Below, one piece after another: positions 9,238 through 17,738 of a stretch of 64,000 nt of DNA. The DNA lies in the NCBI RefSeq assembly GCF_014925405.1, contig NZ_AQHJ01000029.1, positions 1-64,000 on the forward strand. Reading direction: 5' to 3'. The stretch's first letter is position 1. Each line of letters starts with the position of its first letter. Position numbers and translations under genes: made by a program. This DNA comes from Pseudoalteromonas ulvae UL12. Its GTDB lineage: Bacteria; Pseudomonadota; Gammaproteobacteria; Enterobacterales; Alteromonadaceae. Under the pieces are notes generated by a model. That model was given only the letters and a program-made list of their open reading frames with translations. It ran no database searches and was not told the DNA's origin.

Positions 9238-9965
9238 AATCAAGTGTTCTCTATCAAGGTAAGCATCATAAATGGATTGTTTTTGCACGAGATCCGGCTA
9301 AGCCTGAAAAAATAATCGATACTAATCAATACCTCATCGTTAACGATAAAGAGTCTGTGTTACTTGATCCAGGTGGTATTGAATTGTTTTCGCCTATGCT
9401 TGCAGGAGTGTTAAGTCATATCGAGTTAGATAAATTAACGACTTTATTTGCCTCACATCAAGATCCTGACATCATTTCATCGCTTGGGTTGTGGGATAAA
9501 ACCATTCCGAATGCCAAACTCTATGCTCCTTGGTTATGGGAAGAGTTTATTAGGCATTTTGGCATGGAAAACATTCAGTTTATGCCAATAAAAGACGAAG
9601 GCGGCGACTTTATGCTCGGCAGCACTAGCTTAAAGTTCATCCCTGCGCATTATTTACACTCTTCAGGGAATTTTAATGTTTATGATCCTGAAGCAAAAAT
9701 CTTAATGAGTGGCGATTTAGGGGCTGCACTTGAGTCTACTAAAGCCCCTATGTTTGTTGACGATTTTGCTAAGCACATTCCAAAAATGGAGTATTTCCAC
9801 AAGCGTTGGATGCCATCAAATCGTGCCAAAATGAACTGGATTGCGCGCGTACGTGAACTCGATATTGAGATGATGGCGCCTCAGCATGGCCGAATTTTTA
9901 AAGGAGACAGTGTTGGGGAGTTTTTAGCTTGGTTTGAAAAGTTGGATGTCGGTTCGGCTGTTTAA
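9234..9965 (+). CDS. ODP-like oxygen-binding diiron protein (metallo-beta-lactamase fold)
   Basis: The 243-residue protein has the diiron beta-lactamase-like fold of flavodiiron proteins but no flavodoxin domain. Candidate metal ligands are His75, Asp77 and Asp79 (HQDPD), His142 (LHSSGN), Asp161 (SGDLGA) and His218 (PQHG). The histidine that normally follows the Asp in HxExDH is Ile80 here. Flavin-free proteins of this type (ODP) were described as oxygen sensors for chemotaxis in Treponema denticola. The gene overlaps the preceding MCP-tip-like gene by four bases and ends just before a strong terminator, so the two form a closed unit. A reductase role is less likely without a flavin domain. 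It should act in the cytoplasm. Confidence 0.82.
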   Translation: MKSSVLYQGKHHKWIVFARDPAKPEKIIDTNQYLIVNDKESVLLDPGGIELFSPMLAGVLSHIELDKLTTLFASHQDPDIISSLGLWDKTIPNAKLYAPWLWEEFIRHFGMENIQFMPIKDEGGDFMLGSTSLKFIPAHYLHSSGNFNVYDPEAKILMSGDLGAALESTKAPMFVDDFAKHIPKMEYFHKRWMPSNRAKMNWIARVRELDIEMMAPQHGRIFKGDSVGEFLAWFEKLDVGSAV

Positions 9966-9996
9966 TCTTGCTTTTAGTGGGCTATTTTTGCATTGT

Positions 9997-10028
9997 GCCA
10001 CTTTATCACATGATAAAGTGGCTTTTTT
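9997..10028 (+). terminator. Strong terminator after the ODP-like gene
   Basis: A perfect 11-bp stem (GCCACTTTATC with GATAAAGTGGC, loop ACAT) is followed by six T. It separates the diiron-protein unit from the next gene and argues that the next gene starts at ATG 10046 rather than further upstream. Confidence 0.92.
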
Positions 10029-10045
10029 ATTTAGGTGGGTCGTTA

Positions 10046-10393
10046 ATGTTATCAAAAATACTCGGGTTATTATTGTTGGTGAGCTGCGCAGGTCAGGCTG
10101 AACAACTCGCTAAAGCTGAGCGCTTGTACGACTTTGATCATAAAGTTCATTACTCACTGACGGCTTATTCAGAACAAGAGTTTTTGCTTGAAATAGACGC
10201 AGATACGTACACGCATTTTGCTAATCAAAGTGTCTTTTTATTACGTCAGGCATCAGTGTTGTGCAAAGAGCAGCCATTTGCCCTTAAAGTCATATCGGGG
10301 GTGCAAGAGTACCGTGCGCTCCCAACTGAGCCTAGGGCGTATCAAGCGCCTTTAACTGTTCAGCTGCGCTGTGAATTAAAGGCGAATAAATAA
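10046..10393 (+). CDS. Small exported hypothetical protein (possible lipoprotein)
   Basis: The open frame reaches back to 9968, but the upstream part runs through the terminator hairpin. ATG 10046 has AGGTGGG seven bases upstream and begins a proper export signal, MLSKILGLLLLVSC. The LVSC could be a lipobox (Cys14); alternatively cleavage follows AGQA. The mature part of about 100 residues has two more cysteines (in VLCKEQ and LRCEL) that could form a disulfide. No family is recognised. It stands alone, convergent with the 10398-10991 gene five bases away. Confidence 0.65.
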   Translation: MLSKILGLLLLVSCAGQAEQLAKAERLYDFDHKVHYSLTAYSEQEFLLEIDADTYTHFANQSVFLLRQASVLCKEQPFALKVISGVQEYRALPTEPRAYQAPLTVQLRCELKANK

Positions 10394-10397
10394 AGAC

Positions 10398-10991
10398 CTA
10401 ATCTTTGTAGCCCCACGGCGCAGGTGGTGCCTGTACTGGTTGAGTGAGGTCAAAATCAACTCGAAACTCTCGGCCTTCTCGAGTCAGACGATAAGTGAAT
10501 TTTTCAGGGTAAATATACATGTGCCATGTATTCCCAGTCGATTGTGGAATGCCAGAAGCAACAAACAGCTCTTTTGAATAGTGGTCTGCAGGAAATGATT
10601 GAGCCTGAGGCCAACCAGCATCGACAGTGTGTCCACCGTACATGGTTGATTTATCATCTTCGCCATTCTTCATTCTATGATCATGCTTAAGAGAGAGCCC
10701 AGAACCTGTTTTAGTTATTATCCAAGTACGAGAAGCATTATCACCAACATGAAAAGGTATTTGTAGCTCTGAATCGGTACAACGCCTGACGTGCATGACT
10801 AGTTTCTTTTCACTAAAAGCACTATCAGCACTGTTCCCTTCGGTCACTTTTCCGCTAAAAGCTTTGCCACACAGTACACTTAGTTTGTCAAAAAATTGAT
10901 CTTGGGTTGGAATGGAAACAAGAGGAGCTTGCGCAAATGCGCTGTGTCCCCAAAGTAAGCAGCTTGCAGTGGCGATAGTCGATATTTTCAT
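10398..10991 (-). CDS. Conserved secreted hypothetical protein
   Basis: A 197-residue protein with a clean signal peptide (MKISTIATASCLLWGHSAFAQ). The mature part has a pattern familiar from conserved hypothetical proteins of many Gram-negative bacteria: LCGKAFSGKV, LVMHVRRC, LQIPFHVGDNASRTW, LKHDHRMKNGEDD, YGGHT and FPAD, ending with REFRVDFDLTQPV. Two cysteines (in LCGKAF and RRC) are well placed for a disulfide. The histidine and aspartate rich KHDHR segment might bind metal, but no activity is known to me. It is monocistronic, with its stop only five bases from the convergent gene. Confidence 0.75.
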   Translation of the reverse strand: MKISTIATASCLLWGHSAFAQAPLVSIPTQDQFFDKLSVLCGKAFSGKVTEGNSADSAFSEKKLVMHVRRCTDSELQIPFHVGDNASRTWIITKTGSGLSLKHDHRMKNGEDDKSTMYGGHTVDAGWPQAQSFPADHYSKELFVASGIPQSTGNTWHMYIYPEKFTYRLTREGREFRVDFDLTQPVQAPPAPWGYKD

Positions 10992-11151
10992 TGTGCACTC
11001 TATTGGCTAATTTAAATCACTAGCATAATTTGTTTTTTTGACAGCGCAAGGCTTCTTCGATGAATCACTAATAGCGCGAAATGCAAATGTGTTTCATTTG
11101 TTAAATAAATGATATTTAAATGATTTATTTATCAATTTAAGAAAATTTTAT

Positions 11152-11178
11152 TTTAGTTTATCACTGTGCTGCCGATAA
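11152..11178 (+). promoter_or_regulatory. Sigma-28 (FliA) promoter of the chemoreceptor gene
   Basis: TTTAGTTT (11152-11159), 11 bases, then GCCGATAA (11171-11178). The -10 element matches the sigma-28 consensus exactly and the -35 matches at six of eight positions, with the correct spacing. It lies 85 bp before the methyl-accepting chemotaxis protein start, which is the expected kind of target. Confidence 0.8.
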
Positions 11179-11263
11179 TAGGTTCAGTGGTTATGTTACA
11201 CATAACAGCCCTGAAAAGGATCTAGTCACCGCATCGGGATCTGCGATCAACGAGAGTACCTCT

Positions 11264-13123
11264 ATGTTCAAAGCGTTAACAATAAAAAGAAAACTACAAC
11301 TATTAGCTCTAATGGCGATGACATCGCTTTTATGTTTGTCATTGTTAAATTTATATATTGCCAATAAAAAACAAGTTATTGCCGATGCCAAAGATCAATT
11401 ATCTCTGATTGAAAGTGCAGTGACTGATTCACTAAGAATCGAAGTGGCATTTTTAGCTAAACCTGACCCTAAATATTTACCACAAATGGAAGAGGTGGTG
11501 AACCACGCATTAAAAACCAATGCCAACCTACAGCAAGTGATTAATCAATTGGATTATCGCTCTGGTAAATTTGACTCTATTTCACAGGCATTCAATGACT
11601 TGTTAAGTAATTTTGAGCAAATGAGTCATGCCATGGAGCAGTACGGATACGATCAAAACCAAGGATTGCGAGGTGAGCTCCGAAGTAAAGTTCATGAGTT
11701 GGAGGCATTGGCACAGCAGAATCAAGATGATAAAGCGTTGGTGCTGTTATTGCAGATCCGCCGCAGCGAAAAAGATTTTATTATTCGCGGTCAAAGTAAG
11801 TATCTAGATAAAGTAGCAAGTGGTGTTAAAGCGCTCAAAACCTATATGCAACAATCGGGTCACCGTAATCTCAAAGCGATAGATCAATATTTGATTGCAT
11901 TTATGAAAGCGAGTGAGCAATACAATCATCTCGGGTATAAAAACACAGACTCAGGATTGAAAAGTGAGTTAGATAAAATACAACAGCGCCTAGATGATAC
12001 GGTTGAAGCGCTGGTGGCGGAGTTGCATCAAGTACAAGTGTCAGAATACAACGATGCTCAAACGCTGCAGTGGTCATTTAGTATGCTGATGGCGGTTATC
12101 TTATTAACACTTTTATTACTGGTCATTCGTTCGATCACCAATAGTATTGATAGTGCAATAACCGATATTGCCAAGGTGACACAAACTGGTGATTTACGTT
12201 TAACCATTACTCAGCACAGTCAAGATGAGATTGGGCAATTAGCGCGCTCAGTGAATGAGTTGTTAGGAAAGTTTTTATCGGTAATTCGCTCTATTCATAG
12301 TGCTGTTGATATCGTCAATACTGAATCAACACGTGTGGCAATGAGTGTCGATCAAAGTGGTCAGCAATTAGTGCAGCAAAAAATGGAAGTTGAAACAGTC
12401 GCCAGTGCTGTGACTGAAATGGGGGCGGTTGCTCATGATATAGCCATCAATGCAGAGCAAACAGCCAAACGTGTTGATGCGGTATCAACTAACGCACAAA
12501 GTGGGCAGGTTCAAGTGCAGTCAACTATTTCAGCCATGACTGCGTTGAGTTCTCAATTAGTCGAATCAGCTAAACAAGTGTATTTATTGCAGGACAAAAG
12601 TAATGCCATCAATGCCGTGTTAACGGTAATCAAAGGAATTGCCGAGCAAACCAACTTATTAGCGTTAAATGCAGCTATTGAAGCTGCAAGAGCCGGTGAG
12701 CAAGGCCGAGGTTTTGCTGTTGTCGCGGATGAAGTGCGCTCTCTTGCTGTTAAGACCCAAGAATCGACAGCAGAAATCACGGATATAATTAATGAGCTGC
12801 AAGCTAGTACATCAAATATTGTCGGTAGCATTGACCAATGTAAACAGCAGGGGCTGTTAACTGCAGAACAAACTGAGTTGGCTGGTGCGGCGTTTTCCGA
12901 CATTATTGCCGATATCCAAGAAGTATCCGATATGACCTCGACTATTGCTGTTGCGGTTGAGCAACAATCGACTGTTGCGCAAGAAATAAACCTCAATATT
13001 GTGCGAATTAGCGATTACGCAGACGAACTTGCCAATAATTCCCAGCAAAATGCTCAGGCCTCTGCACAAGTCTCTGAGCAAGCACATCAATTAGATGATG
13101 CAATCAGTTGGTTTAAGAGTTAA
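11264..13123 (+). CDS. Methyl-accepting chemotaxis protein
   Basis: This 619-residue receptor has a first membrane segment at about residues 12-31, a periplasmic helical ligand domain of about 235 residues (resembling the helical bimodular type), a second membrane segment at about 270-288, a HAMP domain (about 290-345) and a cytoplasmic signalling hairpin. The hairpin tip is intact ([20 protein letters not shown], then [13 protein letters not shown]). There is no C-terminal CheR/CheB-docking pentapeptide; the protein ends in SWFKS. It would signal to CheA/CheW at the cell pole. The gene is monocistronic, preceded by a sigma-28 promoter and followed by a terminator. The ligand cannot be read from the sequence. 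Confidence 0.95.
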   Translation: MFKALTIKRKLQLLALMAMTSLLCLSLLNLYIANKKQVIADAKDQLSLIESAVTDSLRIEVAFLAKPDPKYLPQMEEVVNHALKTNANLQQVINQLDYRSGKFDSISQAFNDLLSNFEQMSHAMEQYGYDQNQGLRGELRSKVHELEALAQQNQDDKALVLLLQIRRSEKDFIIRGQSKYLDKVASGVKALKTYMQQSGHRNLKAIDQYLIAFMKASEQYNHLGYKNTDSGLKSELDKIQQRLDDTVEALVAELHQVQVSEYNDAQTLQWSFSMLMAVILLTLLLLVIRSITNSIDSAITDIAKVTQTGDLRLTITQHSQDEIGQLARSVNELLGKFLSVIRSIHSAVDIVNTESTRVAMSVDQSGQQLVQQKMEVETVASAVTEMGAVAHDIAINAEQTAKRVDAVSTNAQSGQVQVQSTISAMTALSSQLVESAKQVYLLQDKSNAINAVLTVIKGIAEQTNLLALNAAIEAARAGEQGRGFAVVADEVRSLAVKTQESTAEITDIINELQASTSNIVGSIDQCKQQGLLTAEQTELAGAAFSDIIADIQEVSDMTSTIAVAVEQQSTVAQEINLNIVRISDYADELANNSQQNAQASAQVSEQAHQLDDAISWFKS

Positions 13124-13197
13124 TAAATTCCAGAACTCTGGATAATAAACCTCTCAACCAGAGCTGAGGTTATAGAGCTACAAAGAAAGTATGAAAT

Positions 13198-13224
13198 CGC
13201 CACTCTTAAGTGGCGTTTCTGTTT
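13198..13224 (+). terminator. Terminator after the chemoreceptor gene
   Basis: CGCCACT and AGTGGCG form a perfect 7-bp stem around CTTA, followed by TTTCTGTTT. It lies about 75 bp after the stop. Confidence 0.8.
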
Positions 13225-13270
13225 AAAGTCTTATATTTTAATAGATTACTGAATAACATTTGGAATGAAT

Positions 13271-14059
13271 ATGGCTGATTTTTCTTCACACCAAGCAGGA
13301 ACGTTTTGTTGGTCTGAGTTGTGCACACACAATTGGCAGCAAGGTAAAGAGTTTTATACTACTTTGTTTGGCTGGGGGGTCGATGACCAGCCTATAGGAC
13401 CCGATTTGTTTTACACTATGCTGCAAAAAGAAGGGGCAGATATTGCAGCTATGTACCAAATGGAAGCGACAAGGATAGAGCTTGATCTTCCTAGTCATTG
13501 GTTAAGTTATGTCGCCGTTGATGATGTTGACGTGGTTACAGCAAAAGCGCAAGCATTAGGTGCCAGATTGATTCACGGCCCTCATGCAGTGGGCGATGCG
13601 GGTAAAATGGCTTTATTTGAAGAGCCACAAGGAGCTGTTTTCGCTATTTGGCAAGGTATGGCTCACCCAGGTGCGCGAAAGTTACACGAACCAAGCACTG
13701 TGTGTTGGACTGAGCTTGCCACGAAAAATGCTGAACAAAGTCGTGCTTTCTATTGCCAATTATTTGATTGGGAATCACATGTCGAAGATATGGAAGGCAT
13801 GCTTTATACCCAATTTAAAATCGCCGGTCAGCCTGTCGCGGGTATGCTAGAGATGAACGATGAATGGGGAGATATCCCCGCGCATTGGATGACTTACTTT
13901 GCTGTAGACAACTGTGACGCAATGGCAGATCAAGCAACTCAATTAGGGGGCATAGTTTGCGTTCCGCCTACCTCAATAAAAAATGTTGGTCGGTTTAGTG
14001 TGATTACCGATCCACAAGGGGCCGTTTTTTCAATTATTGAATTAGAAACGCCGCAATAG
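13271..14059 (+). CDS. Two-domain VOC (glyoxalase-like) protein
   Basis: The product has two consecutive glyoxalase/bleomycin-resistance (VOC) repeats, about residues 8-125 and 137-260. Each opens with a WSEL or WTEL strand and a FY..LF.W segment and ends with a DPQGAVF or EPQGAVF strand. Tandem VOC proteins of this length resemble the Cfp30B/hydroxylase-like group, of poorly defined function. Metal-ligand positions are not clearly conserved, so catalysis is uncertain. The frame begins with ATG at 13265 and again at 13271; GGA lies 6-7 bases before the second, which is preferred. It is monocistronic, with terminators on both sides. Confidence 0.85.
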   Translation: MADFSSHQAGTFCWSELCTHNWQQGKEFYTTLFGWGVDDQPIGPDLFYTMLQKEGADIAAMYQMEATRIELDLPSHWLSYVAVDDVDVVTAKAQALGARLIHGPHAVGDAGKMALFEEPQGAVFAIWQGMAHPGARKLHEPSTVCWTELATKNAEQSRAFYCQLFDWESHVEDMEGMLYTQFKIAGQPVAGMLEMNDEWGDIPAHWMTYFAVDNCDAMADQATQLGGIVCVPPTSIKNVGRFSVITDPQGAVFSIIELETPQ

Positions 14060-14088
14060 CTTGTGTTGGCACAATTCGCCCTTATGTT

Positions 14089-14118
14089 AAAAGGTGTAAC
14101 AGTAGTTACACCTTTTTT
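14089..14118 (+). terminator. Terminator after the VOC gene
   Basis: AAGGTGTAAC and GTTACACCTT form a 10-bp perfect stem around AGTA, ending in six T. It lies 30 bp past the stop and just before the next gene's leader. Confidence 0.9.
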
Positions 14119-14141
14119 ATTTCAATTTATAAGGACTTAAT

Positions 14142-14807
14142 ATGTCTGCACATGTAGTTATCACCGGAGCAAATCGTGGGATTGGACTGAGCTTTTGTCA
14201 GCATTATTTAGCAAAAGGATATGAGGTGACAGCGGTTGTGCGAGAAGCGTCTTCAGAGCTAAAAGCGCTAGCGCTTAATGTAATTGATGGCATTGATGTC
14301 AGTTTAGCTGAAGATGTTGCCTCGTTAACGCAACGACTTAATGGACGCAGTATTGATATTTTAATTAATAACGCAGGGATTTTTCATAATGAAACCCTCG
14401 CTGATATTGACTTTGATGCGATAGTAAAGCAATTGGAAATTAATAGCTTAGGTCCTATTCGTGTCACTGCTGCATTGCAAAAGAACTTAGTAGAAGGCGC
14501 GAAAGTTGCAATGATCACCAGTCGTATGGGATCGATAGCGGATAATACCTCGGGTGGGTATATCGGTTATCGAATGTCTAAAGCGGCTCTTAATGCAGCA
14601 AGCGTTAGCCTCGCACATGAACTTAAACCACGAGGCATTGCTGTAGCAATTTTACATCCCGGTTTTGTGCAAACACAGATGGTTGGCTTTGCAGGCGATA
14701 TTTCTCCTCAAGAGGCATCGAGTCGATTAATTGCGCGTATTGATGAGTTAACTCTAGATACAACTGGTACTTTTTGGCATTCCAATGGTGAAGTTTTGCC
14801 TTGGTAG
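14142..14807 (+). CDS. Short-chain dehydrogenase/reductase (C-factor-like)
   Basis: A 221-residue cytoplasmic SDR. The nucleotide-binding TGANRGIG motif is at residues 8-15, NNAG follows near residue 77, the catalytic serine is in MITSRMGS, and the active-site YxxxK is YRMSK. The PG motif (ILHPGFVQT) follows. Length and motifs fit the classical SDR family and resemble CsgA/C-factor-like members. The substrate cannot be told from sequence. It is followed by a hairpin with a T-run at 14855-14888 that probably ends its transcript, although that hairpin also abuts the next start codon. Confidence 0.9.
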   Translation: MSAHVVITGANRGIGLSFCQHYLAKGYEVTAVVREASSELKALALNVIDGIDVSLAEDVASLTQRLNGRSIDILINNAGIFHNETLADIDFDAIVKQLEINSLGPIRVTAALQKNLVEGAKVAMITSRMGSIADNTSGGYIGYRMSKAALNAASVSLAHELKPRGIAVAILHPGFVQTQMVGFAGDISPQEASSRLIARIDELTLDTTGTFWHSNGEVLPW

Positions 14808-14854
14808 ATCGTGATTCTATCGATTAACTACTGCCGCGAGTAAGTATTTGCTAT

Positions 14855-14888
14855 GATCCGACTAACTTTGTTTATTCGGATCTTTTTT
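14855..14888 (+). terminator. Hairpin with T-run abutting the start of the next gene
   Basis: GATCCGA (14855-14861) and TCGGATC (14876-14882) form a 7-bp stem followed directly by six T (14883-14888). The next base is the A of ATG 14889. It looks like the terminator of the SDR gene, but its position means it could also control translation of the following gene. Confidence 0.65.
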
Positions 14889-15254
14889 ATGGAACTCGTT
14901 GCTGGAAACTTACTACGTTTACCTTTATTTATTTTAAATGACACGCTGGCTGAGCGTGACATAGAGCAACCTGACTTATGTATCGATATCACGTTAAATC
15001 AAGATTTAATTGATGAGTTATGTGTGAATCCCGATGTTGATAATAATGCGTGTTTATATCTTGATGATTATCAGCTAGAAGCCATCAACTCGGCATATCA
15101 CGGGTTATTACAAGAGTCCCACGCTGCACAATTGCAAATTAGCCACGGCCCGTTAGTTGCTGCCATGCTCACAACTGATGACGAACGTGTCTTTGTTTCT
15201 CCACATATGGATTTTATGCCAACCTTTGACTTAGGTTTAGAAGGCGAGGAATAA
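14889..15254 (+). CDS. Small hypothetical protein encoded just upstream of cti
   Basis: From ATG 14889 the product is 121 acidic residues (MELVAGNLLRLPLFILND...), with no signal peptide or membrane segment. It ends only two bases before cti, so the two are surely co-transcribed. ATG 14889 has no ribosome binding site because the six T of a hairpin touch it. A longer frame from ATG 14853 adds 12 residues and would run through the hairpin. I do not recognise a family. Sequence such as IDITLNQDLIDELC and YLDDYQLEAINSAYHGLL suggests a mixed alpha/beta fold. A role linked to Cti is inferred from position only. Confidence 0.65.
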   Translation: MELVAGNLLRLPLFILNDTLAERDIEQPDLCIDITLNQDLIDELCVNPDVDNNACLYLDDYQLEAINSAYHGLLQESHAAQLQISHGPLVAAMLTTDDERVFVSPHMDFMPTFDLGLEGEE

Positions 15255-15256
15255 CA

Positions 15257-17587
15257 ATGTTTAATCGTTTCGCGTTAGTGTGTTTGATCATCACGATGAC
15301 AGGGTGCGCCCTGTATGGCGTGACGCAATTTGATACTCTTTATGGTGAGCCTGCGCCACAGTTAAGAATGACTCAGTCACACGATCGCGAAGCAATTCAT
15401 TACCTCGATACCGTCAAACCTATTATAGAGAGTCGCTGTGTCGTATGTCATGGATGTTACGATGCCCCTTGCCAGTTAAAGCTATCTTCTCCAGAAGGCA
15501 TTGATCGTGGCATCACAGAAGAACTAGTTTACGATGGTGCACGGTTACTCGCGGCGACTCCACAGCGACTATTCCTTGATGCGCATACTATAGAGCAATG
15601 GCGAGAACGGGGATTCAAACCGGTTTTAAATGAACATCTGCAACATCCGGACGTAAACTTAGCAGCCAGTGTCATGCATCAGTCATTGGTGTTAAAGCTG
15701 GCTCACCCTTTGCCTGAGCAAGCGGTGTTGGGTGATGAGTTTGATTTTTCTCTCGATCGTAATCAAAGTTGCCCTTCAGCAGAAGGTTATCAGCAGTTTG
15801 CACAAGATAATCCGTTGGCGGGGATGCCATACGGCTTTCCGGGGTTATCCCAACAAGAATTTAGCACTTTACAAGCTTGGCTGATGGATGGCGCTAAAAT
15901 GGCGCAGATTAATGAACCCAGTGTGTTGGAGAGTGAGCAAGTTGCTCGATGGGAAGCATTTTTAAATCAGTCATCAAATAAACATCAGTTGATGGCTCGT
16001 TATATTTATGAGCATTGGTTTTTGGCCCATATTTATTTTGATGCTCAGCCTAATCGTAGCTTTTTCAAATTAGTCCGTTCAAAAACCCCACCAGGGCAGC
16101 CCATTGAGCAAATTAATACCTTACGTCCGATTGATGACCCTAAAGTGTCTCGGGTGTACTATCGTCTTCGCCACGATAAAAGTACTGTGCTGGCAAAGAC
16201 GCATTTACCTTTGGCATTGAACGATAGTAAGTTAGCGCGTATTTACCAGCAATTTCTTGCTCCTGACTATCAGGTTGCTTCGTTGCCTAGCTATCGGCCA
16301 GAGATTAGCGCCAACCCTTTTAAGGTTTATGAAGCTATTCCTACATCAGCTAAATACCAATTTATGCTCGACGAAGCCCAACTTGTTATTATGGGTTTTA
16401 TAAAAGGGCCTGTCTGTCGAGGGCAAGTTGCACTCAATGTGATTAATGATCATTTTTGGGTGTTTTTTGTTGATCCCGATAAAAGCAGTAAAGCAGATAT
16501 AGGCCAATTCTTAGCTAAAAATCAAGATGTATTAACTTTACCTGCTCAAGATCAAAGTGCCGTCCTGCCAGTGGCCTCTTGGTTTAAATATGCTCAGGCT
16601 CAGTTAAAATACTTTTCAGCCAAGATGGATCTTATGAACACAGTATTCGAAGACACCAGTAAGTTAAATCTCGACTTAATATGGCAAGGTGAAGGGCATA
16701 ATCACAATGCCGCCCTGACTATTTTTCGCCATTTCGATAGTGCGACCGTTACCAAAGGGTTGGTAGGTCAACCACCCAAAACAGCATGGGTTATCGATTA
16801 TGCTTTGTTTGAACGTATTCACTATCTGCTGGTGGCGGGCTTTGATGTTTACGGAAATGTGGGTCACCAGCTTAATACCCGACTTTACATGGATTTTCTG
16901 CGTATTGAAGGCGAGCAAAATTTCTTAGCATTGCTTCCTGCCAATGTCCGAGAGCGCACCCATCAATACTGGTATCGAAATGCTACTCTGAGCTTTAATG
17001 AATATATGCAAGATAAAAATCGCTTCATTCAAGAGTCTGGGGTGGCGTATCAAACAGATGATCCACAAACGGAGTTATATACCAAACTCAAACAGCATCT
17101 TAAGCCAGTGTTATCGCAAACTCATGAGTTCACGCAAGATGACTTTAGTCAGCTCAGAGCGCTTGAGCAGGTATCAAGCCACAGTATGAGTCATTTACCT
17201 CAAGTCTCGTTTATATTGATTCCTGATAACGATAGTCACCGCGCGTATTCGATAATTAAGAATAATGCTCATTTCAATATTACTAGCTTATTAAATGAAG
17301 CATCTCAGCGCGCGTATGCTGAAGACACGTTAACAGTGGCTAGAGGTTTCATTGGTGATTACCCTGCCGTAATTTGGTATGTCGGTCCAAATGAAGTGTC
17401 TTCGTTCATTTCGCAGTTCAAGAATATAAAAACCTTGGCTGATTATCAGGTGCTCAAATCTCGTTTTGCGATTCGCCGTACCGATCCTGACTTTTGGAAA
17501 TATAGTGACTTATTACATGATGTTGCGAAACAATATACCGGTGATGCCTTTGGTTTGTTCGATTACAATCGCTTTGAGAACCGATGA
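15257..17587 (+). CDS. cti: Periplasmic fatty acid cis/trans isomerase, heme c lipoprotein
   Basis: Cti converts cis-unsaturated acyl chains of membrane phospholipids to trans, stiffening the membrane under solvent or heat stress. The 776-residue product has the expected length and a C-type heme site CVVCH (Cys61, Cys64, His65), followed by two further cysteines (GCYDAPC). Unlike a plain signal peptide, the N-terminus ends in a lipobox (MTGC, Cys17), suggesting a lipid-anchored form. Conserved blocks such as RLFLDAH, HGDCD-like segments in altered form, and LNTRLYMDFLRIEGE are present. GAGGAATAACA precedes ATG 15257. It follows a small gene with a two-base gap; no terminator is obvious after it. 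Confidence 0.92.
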   Translation: MFNRFALVCLIITMTGCALYGVTQFDTLYGEPAPQLRMTQSHDREAIHYLDTVKPIIESRCVVCHGCYDAPCQLKLSSPEGIDRGITEELVYDGARLLAATPQRLFLDAHTIEQWRERGFKPVLNEHLQHPDVNLAASVMHQSLVLKLAHPLPEQAVLGDEFDFSLDRNQSCPSAEGYQQFAQDNPLAGMPYGFPGLSQQEFSTLQAWLMDGAKMAQINEPSVLESEQVARWEAFLNQSSNKHQLMARYIYEHWFLAHIYFDAQPNRSFFKLVRSKTPPGQPIEQINTLRPIDDPKVSRVYYRLRHDKSTVLAKTHLPLALNDSKLARIYQQFLAPDYQVASLPSYRPEISANPFKVYEAIPTSAKYQFMLDEAQLVIMGFIKGPVCRGQVALNVINDHFWVFFVDPDKSSKADIGQFLAKNQDVLTLPAQDQSAVLPVASWFKYAQAQLKYFSAKMDLMNTVFEDTSKLNLDLIWQGEGHNHNAALTIFRHFDSATVTKGLVGQPPKTAWVIDYALFERIHYLLVAGFDVYGNVGHQLNTRLYMDFLRIEGEQNFLALLPANVRERTHQYWYRNATLSFNEYMQDKNRFIQESGVAYQTDDPQTELYTKLKQHLKPVLSQTHEFTQDDFSQLRALEQVSSHSMSHLPQVSFILIPDNDSHRAYSIIKNNAHFNITSLLNEASQRAYAEDTLTVARGFIGDYPAVIWYVGPNEVSSFISQFKNIKTLADYQVLKSRFAIRRTDPDFWKYSDLLHDVAKQYTGDAFGLFDYNRFENR

Positions 17588-17738
17588 CAATTAAAAAAGA
17601 ATGTTCCGATAGCGGATGCTTATAGTTGTTGCTGACATAAAATTGCGGTAGCATTTGTAAATTAAATGTCAATTGAACACCCGCACACAGTGTTGGTTGA
17701 TGATGAAAATGTTGCCAAAAACATTGTTGAGAATAAAA

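Noticed and set aside
12553..12996. 147-residue open frame on the minus strand inside the chemoreceptor
   Set aside because: It lies opposite the conserved signalling domain, has a Cys/Ser-rich composition typical of a reverse frame of helical coding sequence, and matches no family.
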